30,530 nt of DNA from Dissophora ornata (Eukaryota > Mortierellomycota > Mortierellomycetes > Mortierellales > Mortierellaceae). Both the position numbers and the translations under genes were made by a program. This document shows, piece by piece, positions 22,911 through 30,530 of the stretch; position 1 is the first letter of the stretch; the number at the start of each line of letters is the position of its first letter. The stretch lies in contig MU616649.1 in the NCBI GenBank assembly GCA_025201705.1, forward strand, positions 1-30,530, in the 5' to 3' direction. The notes beneath the pieces are model-generated. The model did not search any database. It was not told where the DNA came from and saw only the letters and a program-made list of their open reading frames with translations.

Positions 22911-23206
22911 CTAGTCTTCCCTCAGCTTGCGGCGTAATGTATTTTCCCTGACCAGCTGAGTCACAAGAAAGTAGCCAAGCCGATCGACAAACTGAAAAAT
23001 GCGAAATCTGTAAGAGGGCCTTGATAATTTGAAGTACTCGTTCTGTCAGTTGGTTTAATGACGGTTTTACCAACAAAAAAAAAACGTGTTCTTACGGATC
23101 AGCGTCTTGAATGGCGGATATTCTGATTTATTGATTTTGCATTCTTTATTTTTAGAGGTGGGGAGGGAGGAAAATAAGAATACGCGTCGATTGGATCGGA
23201 AGACAT
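22911..23206 (-). CDS. Possible tiny three-exon gene, 48 aa
   Basis: Too short for routine ORF calling. Candidate exons (complement): 23184-23206, 23096-23122, 22911-23007; introns of 61 nt (GTATTC to AATCAG) and 88 nt (GTAAGA to TTACAG), both phase 2. The joined frame is MSSDPIDAISAIQDADP, then FRIFQFVDRLGYFLVTQLV, then RENTLRRKLRED and a stop at TAG 22913-22911. The amphipathic central stretch and basic tail look like real protein, and both junctions keep phase. With such small exons chance agreement is possible. The family is unknown. Confidence 0.28.
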
Positions 23207-24413
23207 GAAAAATCGGGACGATCGAAAGTACCGGACAACGAGAGGTTACGGATTTTCAAAAGCAAAGGTGCAAAGTTGACACCACCTCATCTACGATTTC
23301 TCATATCCCACTTTATTCCGTCAGACTGCACTAACTTACTCTCACCAATGTGTAGTTCCTTTAATCGTAAATAAAAAGGCGAAGGATTCCATCACTGACA
23401 ACCACACGCACAACTACACATTACTATCTTCCTGAATGCTGGCAGAAGTCAGCAGAGTTCTTCAATCTCAAGATCTCTCGGAGAAATCTTGTACCATGTT
23501 ACTTTCATTGGGCATCGTTGTATCTTCGTCTTTTCCATCTGCGAACATTAGTTTTGAATCTAAGGGTAAGCGATATTGCTGTATCCATAGTCAATAGTAA
23601 ATATCTCGCATGTTGAGCTAATGAGCCTCTCACTGCCTTGCCTAATTTTTTCAGGGTTTCCTTCTATTCCCAATGTTCGACTACCTTGCATATTGAACTG
23701 ATGCTTGTTTACTTAAACCTGTTATATCTTGCATTGCATTCTTTACCTTGCGTAGCCTACCATGACTTATTGTATCACTCAATAGCCATTATTATCGACA
23801 GCTTCAAAAAACACATTCTGGAATTGGAGAGTAATTTTATTCTGAATACCAGGCAAAATAAGCCTAGAGATGCGCGATCATTGCAGTAGCTACACAAATA
23901 TCGAAAGGGTCCTAAGATAAAATATTTACTTCTGACCAATGGGGCTAGTTGTTGAGAGACTATAGAAAACTGAAGACTTGCGACAAAGGCTGAACCGGAC
24001 TTGACTCTCGAGTTTCCACTTGGTGTTCATCCGTTGGAGACATCGGCATACCTGCAGAAACCCGACGTCCTCAATCACTGGACATATTGATGAGTGCAAA
24101 AGCGCGGTAAAGATAATTGATACCGCCATTCAGCATAGGACCAATTTGATCGCTTCCTGGATGTCTGCAACATTGAAATGAAAGATAAAGAACCCGGGCC
24201 GACCAACATTTAAAGATGCATGTTTTTAAAGCGTAAAGTAAGCTCATGGCTTATTCGGTCTGGCTCTTCCGCGCTGAAAGGCCTCTCAGTTTCCCGAGAC
24301 AAATCGCTGTATAACTTCGTCATTAACAAGTATTGTCCCTTTCAAATAAAATGTCACGCTCTTACTGAACTCTAGTCGGAGTCCGAGCTATATTTTTTTC
24401 CATCATCACTAAC
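23207..24413. other. Gene-poor intergenic region, part 2
   Basis: AT-rich sequence without a supported gene. A plus-strand frame at 23638-23889 (83 codons, Leu/Tyr-rich) and a minus-strand frame from 24129 (with a donor-like CAG/GTATGC near 24052) are open, but show no domain or coherent splicing. Confidence 0.45.
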
Positions 24414-24617
24414 ATGCCGCCCAGGCCCCGAAATACCCGCGCCAGCAAGGCCCGTCCACCCTCCCCTACCCCTGCTACTTCTCCTCGCCCAGAGAGAGCG
24501 CTCACTCTAGTGAGATTGCCCACACCTTTTATCAACTCTCCCACACGCCCCCCTGAGTGGAACTCCCCTTCTCAAGTCCCTGAGGTCACGCCGCCTCCTA
24601 GTTCAGTTTTACTTTAA
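24414..24617 (+). pseudogene. Proline-rich ORF fragment, possible mobile-element relic
   Basis: 67-codon frame from an ATG in fair context, beginning MPPRPRNTRASKARPPSP and staying Pro/Ser/Thr/Arg-rich. It is much more GC-rich than the flanks, suggesting former coding sequence or an inserted fragment. It does not join in frame to the relic at 24808-25092. A gag-like or other element-derived N-terminus is only a guess; no reverse transcriptase, integrase or terminal repeats are visible. Confidence 0.25.
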
Positions 24618-24807
24618 CCCGCTGCCATGAACGCGCGGACCTGTCTACCATTATGTGGGACAATCGGCCCTCTTTTCATCTTTAATGTCAAAGTCTATGT
24701 AATAAAGTACTCCATTTTTTGAGCTCAAAACGTAAGAAATAACTCTAAGTTGGGTCCGGTTGAGTAGATCAACAACAAATATTAATATGCTCTTCTTATG
24801 TCCTACC

Positions 24808-25092
24808 AAGCGCCAGACCTGGGTTACCTACCTCACAGACCTCACTACCAAGTCTATCTAGAGCGACCGAGACCTCTGTGCCCTAATTCAGTGGACACGG
24901 CCCCGCATAACCATGAAGCCTCAATACCGACGCCACCTTACAGAGTGTCAGCTGATCGCTTATGGCCTCCAAGGAATATGGCAAATGCACTACGTCTTTG
25001 TCCTTGATGACCGCACCATTCCAATCGACAAGATGTCCCAATCCATGCGGAGGATGGCTCTCCGCGCTAACACACTTCAAGCACGCGACTGA
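24808..25092 (+). pseudogene. Decayed coding fragment with internal stop
   Basis: A 95-codon reading frame from AAG at 24808 to TGA at 25090-25092, interrupted once by TAG at 24859-24861. The part before the stop reads KRQTWVTYLTDLTTKSI. The part after includes MKPQYRRHLTECQLIAYGLQ and MHYVFVLDDRTIPIDK, with a convincing protein-like composition. From ATG 24913 the last 59 codons are open. I do not recognise the family. A transposon-derived or old gene fragment is most likely. Confidence 0.4.
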
Positions 25093-26278
25093 GAAAAAAA
25101 AATTGCTCCCCTCTGGACACACAAATTAATTTTGCACCTCGGTTTGAATAAACACCTGGCCCAAAAAAAAACATATTCTATCCTCTGTGTAGAGTGACGG
25201 TTTAACAATAGTTGTACACACACTGCGTTCTATTTCCTTCCTCGTGATTTTGGCACAGCGCATGGTCTTGTTTTATAGCTAGGAATTTTTTTGAACCTCT
25301 CGCTCGCTCGCTCGTCGATCACATCTTGGCCTACTAAAGAGCCAATCACATGACTTTATATAGTCACCTGATACACGGAATAGGTCCGAGAACTGCCGTG
25401 TGAATGATGCATTGGGCGGACAAGTAGTAGGTGGCTGTACATTTGAGCAAGCGAGTCAGGGTTGCAAAGAAGGAAATGGCGGTGAGCACAAATCGCTGGA
25501 CACATTATTTGGTTTTCCTTTTGAGAGCCCATTTCCGATGATGATCAGCAGCTTTTTTTGGTGAGCCAAACCAGATGTGACTACAATTCCACAAACAAAA
25601 GATAAAATGACGGTTTGGCCGCCGAGTTACGCGAGAGCGAGGGCGAAGGCAAGGGAGCGAAGCAGAATGAAAGAGTGCCTCCAACAAAGATAACGACTAA
25701 TGTCTCTTTCGTTCCTCACCCATCATTTTCCCTCTTACCACCACACCCGCTGCTTGGTAACTAAGAGCTGTCGCCTATTTTTCTCACACATTGTCTCCTT
25801 TATCGTCCCTCTGCGTTGAACCTGTCAGCTCGACCTGATAAAGCACAGTTCAGCAGCGACTCATCGGTAGTCTGCAATAGTCTACCACTGTCCGTACTCG
25901 AACCAGCACACTCGAAGTAGGGATAGCAGGGGTCAGAATGCCTGTTAGATTTTAGAACGGCCATGCATGTGCGATAGATAATAATACTTTGAGACGTGTC
26001 TGCTAGAAGCGACGAGGCAACGTGAACATCATCTTGATCGTACACGGACGGTCTTAATAGCAAGAATACAATTCGTGGTTGGTGAGCCATTAGTTTTCAG
26101 CTCTTGATTACGGTGTAAGGCATAGGTGGAACGACCCTCCAATCCCTCTTGCTTGCTAACGGTTACTAAGCTTTGTTGCAGTAATAGAAACATAGCAAGA
26201 CCTCTACGACCGGTGCTACTGCAGCCACTTAGAGCCCAGAATAAGGAATCAGAGAGGAAAAAAAACCAAAAATTCAAT
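25093..26278 (+). promoter_or_regulatory. Upstream region of NLR-B
   Basis: Holds an A-rich run at about 25092-25100, a (CTCG)n stretch near 25300-25315, CCAAT at 25342-25346 close to TTTATATAG at 25355-25363, an 8-bp inverted repeat GCCAAACC/GGTTTGGC (25565-25572 and 25612-25619), and a pyrimidine-rich initiator-like tract at about 25700-25810. A possible 5'-UTR intron runs 26115-26181 (GTAAGG donor, TGCTAAC branch-like motif, TTGCAG acceptor). None is tested. The open frames here (25687-25505, 26090-25800 minus) have no support. Confidence 0.4.
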
Positions 26279-29200
26279 ATGCTTAAGAGTGTGTTACCAT
26301 CATCAAAAAGATCTCCAGCACCACAAACGGTACTGGAGCTTGCCAATGTTTACTTGAAGAATGCACGCGAAACAAACGACCCCGAAATGTCTCTGAAGTT
26401 TTGCGACGACGCGGAAGTCGCATTGTCCCGCATACACAGATCAGAGAGAAAGGCTCTTAAGAACTCCTCGAATGATAAGGATCGAACCCTATGCAGTGAG
26501 ATCGCCGCCGCCTATTTCGAACTCGGAGACCGGGTGGATGGCATGGGGCATCGCTTCATGAAACAAGACTGTTACACGTGGGCCGGAAAATGGGGGTAAG
26601 TAAGCGACGACAATGTTCTTGTTGGACGTTTAAAACTAGTATGTCTGACCGTACTTGGATCCTCTGTAAATCAATATATCACAGGGGACGCATTCAGGAG
26701 TCAGGCCAATGTTCCTCTGCAGATCTTACTGTGAGCTCCACTATAAACCCCCCTGCAGTTCACGCATTTTCCTTTGTCCCGCCGACTCATAGCCAGGAGA
26801 AGCCTGGTCGCGGTATTACACCAAACTGGCCACACATTTTCGAAAAGGACATGGTTCAGCCTCCAAATATAAATAAGCTACCAAGAGGTGGGGAGCGCCT
26901 CGAGAGTGTGTCGCAGCTCGTTTATTGCCTCGGCCTCCTAAGATTTTTGCAATCGCCCAGCGACGCACTCGGTCAGGTGGAGAGTAACTGGCTAAAAGCC
27001 ATTGAACACGACACGGATGGCCAGGAGAGGTTGAAGATGCTGGCAACCAATATGCTCAGGGAATTCGCACACGGGGAACACAAGAGTGGGAGGGCTATCG
27101 CAGAAGTCGTGCGTCTGGTCCCAGTTCTCGAGAAGCACGACCTTCAACATTTACTTCATTTGTTTTTCTATGGCATTGAACAATCCAAGATGCTGGATTT
27201 CAATTTGCTCGAAGGACTGGCACAACTGGTGCAACGTGCTTCCCCAGATCACCTCAGCGCCGACAATTTGGTCAAGATATTAGAGCTCATCAGCACGCGC
27301 TTAGCAGGAACTCCCCAGCAATCGCCAGACTACATATACCAGTTAATACTGACAGTGTCGCGCGTCTTAGACGCTATGGCCGATACCAACGTCAAGGGTC
27401 TGGAGCGCGAAAAGCTCCACACCACTCTTATCACCTATTTGCATATGCTAAGATTCAACGATGACGCGTTCTTGGTTTATCAGGCCGCCTACGCTTCTCA
27501 AGCATTGTTGTATGTCCCAGATGATGAAACACTATGGCAAGAAACAGTGAGACGCACAGGGAAAGTGGTCAAAGGTGTTTCAGGGCTGGTGAGCGCAGTA
27601 AAAGGCCTGGATCTCAATCGCTTTGTTGAAGGACTGCGCTCTATTCACGATGGGCTGGCCGGAGCGTCGGATATTACTACACTGGACAAAATCGCATACA
27701 AGAACGTCCGCATGTTGACTAAGAGTGGGAAGCAATTCCAGGCTTGTCTTAAGGAAGGCCTCAGTTTCAGTCGCAAACGTGCCTGGTATCCAGCATTACG
27801 AGGTGCAGATATATTACTTCGAAATGGCCAACTCATCGAGTTTGAGAGGCTAGTCTGTGAAGCGCCTTGTCGACGCGATCTAGCGTTTCAATGGGGAGTA
27901 TGTCAACGGCTGGGAGAGCTCGCAGCCGATCCAGAGTGCGATGATGACTCGCGAGCAAGCGCCGTTGCGTTTCTAGGGGAGATGTACTTAAATGATGCGG
28001 TCTGGGGCCAGCAAGCCAGCATTAAGCAATGGATCCTCAATATCCTTATGCAACTTGCTGCTCCATCTGGAAGTGCTATGCAAGGTATGAGGGATGGAAG
28101 GATGTTACAATCACGCCATCAACTACTACTGAAGTCGTCGTAAGGATCAATTCCATACAGCCGACCACTAACACGATCAATTCACCTGTATGCTATAGCC
28201 GCTGAAACTCTACTGCTTGAGCTCGGAAAGAATGGAGTGGTCAAGAAGCAAGAACTGTATCGAGTCTGCCGTGAGGACAGCCAAGGCCCACATCCATTGA
28301 AGGTCATCTTACCTCCACCATTGTCACCATCCCTGCTCGACCGCGTTCAGGACGAGCTGGATGTTGAATCCAGGTTACTCTGGCTGAAAGAGCGACGATT
28401 GTCCGGCAGAGGCGAAGCCGTGTATATCCCTCCACAGGCCAAAGCTAACCTAAAATCCCGCGATGGCGTACGGTTCCCTTTGATGGATAAAGTCAAGGAG
28501 TTCCTAGGGAGTAGGAAGGAGGTGTTTTTGCTACTAAGTGATTCTGGAGCCGGCAAATCTACTTTTAGCCGGGAACTTGAGTGCGAGTTGTGGAGCAGCT
28601 ACAAGAAAAAAGAAGGCCAGATTCCACTCTTTATCACCTTGGCATCAATCCCAAATCCTGAAGATGATCTCATCGGTAAACAATTACGAAAAGAAGGGTT
28701 CATTGAGCGTGAAATCCGAGAGCTGAAGAGCCACCGCGAGTTCATATTGATTTGCGATGGGTATGACGAGAGTCGACAGACGAACAACTTGTACATGAGT
28801 AACCGACTGAATCAATCAGGAGAATGGCGCGCTCAAATGGTGATCAGCTGCCGAAGCGAATACATTGGTTCCGATTATCAAGATCAATTCCAGCCCGCGC
28901 GCCGTGGCCGTCGTGCGGGGTCGCACCAGTTTCAAGAGGCAGTCATTGTACCATTCGATAAGGATCAGATCGAGGCCTACGTCAAACGATTTGTTTTTAT
29001 GTATAGTCCGGAGTGGCAAACCGATGACTACCTGCAGGCACTCGATCAAATCCACGGCTTGAAAGACTTGGTAACGAACCAGTTTCTGTTAACTCTGTCG
29101 TTGGAAGTGTTGCCGCTCATGGCGAATCCAAGACAAAATCTCTCGGCGGCGCGAGTTACTCGACTCACATTGTATGATCGGCTCGTAGAGGAATGGCTGA

Positions 29201-30177
29201 AGCGAGGAAAATTACGACTAATCGAGATGGTCAATCATGAAGAAAGGAAAGCGTTCCATGCCTTGTCCGACGAAGGTTTTACGCAGCACGGCATCGCATT
29301 TTTGAAAGAATTGGCGACTGCAATATACATGAAACAGGCGGGTAATTCGGTGGTCGAATATTTGTCCATTCGGGATAAGAAGACATGGAAAGAAGAATTC
29401 TTCGGGAAAGATCATGAGAAGAGACTTTTGCGTGAGGCATGTCCCCTCAGCCGCACGGGCAACCACTACCGATTTCTTCATCAATCTCTTCTTGAATACA
29501 GTTTGGCGCGAGCAGTGTTTGAGCCGCGGGACAGAAGTGATGAAGAACCATGGACTTTCGAACCAACCGCTGCAGCAGCAGCTCGAAGGAGTAACAATTC
29601 TAGTCGCGACTCTGACAGTCAAAGAGATCTGGAAAGAGAAGTAGATCAGCTAGTGCTCGAGTCACCTTTGGGGCGCAAGGACCTTGTGGGAGAAGCGTCA
29701 ATTCTGCGATTCCTGGGTGAGCGTGTTCAACAGAACCTAGTCTTCAAGAGACAGCTGCTGGCAGTGGTAGAGCGGTCTAAAATAGAGGAGAAGGAGATGA
29801 AGAATGTGCACATGGCGGCTGCTAATGCGATCACGATATTGATCAGAGCAGGGGTGCCATTCCATGGATCGGATTTACAAGGCATCCGAATTCCAGGGGC
29901 GGATCTTAGTCATGGCGCATTCGAGTCTACCCAGTTGCAAGGAGCAGATATGAGAAACGTGATTCTTCGCAATGCGTCGTTTGGTGGTGTTAGTTTAAGC
30001 GGGGCGCAGATGTCGGGCGTACAGTTCGGCGAACTACCGTTTCTCCAAGAAGAGAGCAAGGTGGTCTTGCGTATATTCACCAAATGGCAAAACCTTCACT
30101 GCTATTCATGGAGACAGCATCGGCATCTACACTACTTCCAACCGGGGAAGGGCCAAGGTCCTGGAAGGCCATCGTAG
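26279..30177 (+). CDS. NLR-B: ARM-like / NACHT / pentapeptide protein, frame closed before its WD40 repeats; 3 exons
   Basis: Diverged paralogue of NLR-A in inverted orientation. Exons: 26279-26595 (317 nt, identical in length to NLR-A exon 1), 26685-28084, 28199-30177; phases 2 and 1 as in NLR-A; the continuous frame gives 1231 aa. It has the helical N-terminus (DPEMSLKFCDDAEVALSR), an ARM-like domain (about 130-570), and NACHT with Walker A SDSGAGKST (686-694) and Walker B FILICDGYDES (754-764). A YRFLHQSLLEY motif and pentapeptide repeats (FHGSDLQGIRIPGADL) follow. The linker after exon 1 is shorter than in NLR-A. Next to GELPFL, at about 30061-30066, two bases are missing relative to NLR-A. 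The frame then ends at TAG 30175-30177, while WD40 repeats continue in the +1 frame. It may be a pseudogene, a WD40-less receptor, a spliced variant or a sequencing error. Confidence 0.85.
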
Positions 30178-30530
30178 CAGTGTTTTGAGTGTCGTGTATT
30201 CGCCAAAAGTTGATCGGATTGCGTCTCGCAGTGATGACAAGACAGTGCTGTTATGGAACTCTGAAACCGGGTATTACCGCAGCACCTTGAGCGGTCATGA
30301 TGGCGGTGTTCGGAGTGTCGTTTATTCGCCAAGCGGAGATCAGATTGCGTCTGGCAGTGATGACAGGACAGTGCGACTGTGGGACGTTGAAGCCGGACAT
30401 TGCCGCCACACGTTGAGAGGACATGATGGCACTGTTATGAGTGTCGTATATTCGCCAAGCGGTGATATGATTGCGTCTGGCAGTGACGACAAGACAGTGC
30501 GGCTATGGGACACTGAAACCGGAGATTGCC
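30065..30530 (+). pseudogene. WD40 repeat part of NLR-B, out of frame and cut by the window edge
   Basis: Frame starting TCT TGC GTA at 30065 matches the divergent first WD40 unit of NLR-A. Regular 42-codon units then begin at 30161, 30287 and 30413 (partial). Cores such as SVVYSPSGDQIASGSDD and TVRLWDVEAGHC are intact and there is no stop to the window end. It is continuous with the NLR-B pentapeptide region except for the frame change. Open, well-kept repeats imply that the shift is recent or bypassed. Confidence 0.85.
30161..30530 (+). repeat. 126-bp tandem WD40 repeats of NLR-B (partial array)
   Basis: Two full units and 118 nt of a third, period exactly 126 bp, same as NLR-A. They share more with each other (HDG, SDD) than with the NLR-A units, suggesting homogenisation within the array. 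Confidence 0.9.

Noticed and set aside
26126..26278. N-terminal extension of NLR-B upstream of ATG 26279
   Set aside because: The open frame there starts at GTG, includes a likely 5'-UTR intron acceptor, and has no counterpart in NLR-A.

Overview
The window looks like nuclear DNA of an early-diverging filamentous fungus. Coding regions are split by many short (about 60-125 nt) GT-AG introns, promoters are pyrimidine-rich, and two giant NACHT/WD40 proteins are present. The combination of an ARM-like N-terminal region, NACHT, pentapeptide repeats and WD40 repeats recalls Mortierellomycotina (Mortierella and relatives). That placement is an inference from architecture, not a database result.

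Left part (1-11.3 kb) is housekeeping. A 13-exon UFD2-type E4 ubiquitin ligase runs on the minus strand (4537 down to 155). It is divergently paired, across a CT-rich 1.2-kb promoter region, with a 7-exon Bem3-like PX-PH-RhoGAP on the plus strand (5714-10759). I rebuilt both by joining reading frames at GT-AG sites with matching phase; both give uninterrupted proteins (1071 and 1395 aa) with complete domains.

Middle and right part (11.3-30.5 kb) is accessory in character. NLR-A (minus, 17371 down to 11313, 3 exons, 1947 aa) has an N-terminal helical region, an ARM-like domain, a NACHT NTPase, a pentapeptide-repeat stretch and about 14-16 WD40 units, most of them near-identical 42-residue copies. 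NLR-B (plus, from 26279, running off the right edge) is a diverged paralogue in inverted head-to-head orientation, with the same exon 1 length and the same two intron phases. It carries a 2-bp deletion, relative to NLR-A, exactly at the pentapeptide/WD40 junction. That deletion ends the reading frame at 30177, although the WD40 repeats beyond it remain open in another frame. Between the two lie an orphan two-exon gene (minus, 21034-18858; 683 aa, disordered with a conserved-looking CxxC C-terminal region) and about 5.2 kb of gene-poor DNA. This gene-poor stretch holds one possible tiny spliced gene, one small ORF and a decayed coding relic.

The most interesting content is the inverted NLR pair. 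Its WD40 repeats show high internal conservation, with variation concentrated at a few positions. This is the hallmark of fungal STAND receptors of the HET-D/HET-E type, which recognise non-self or modified-self ligands.
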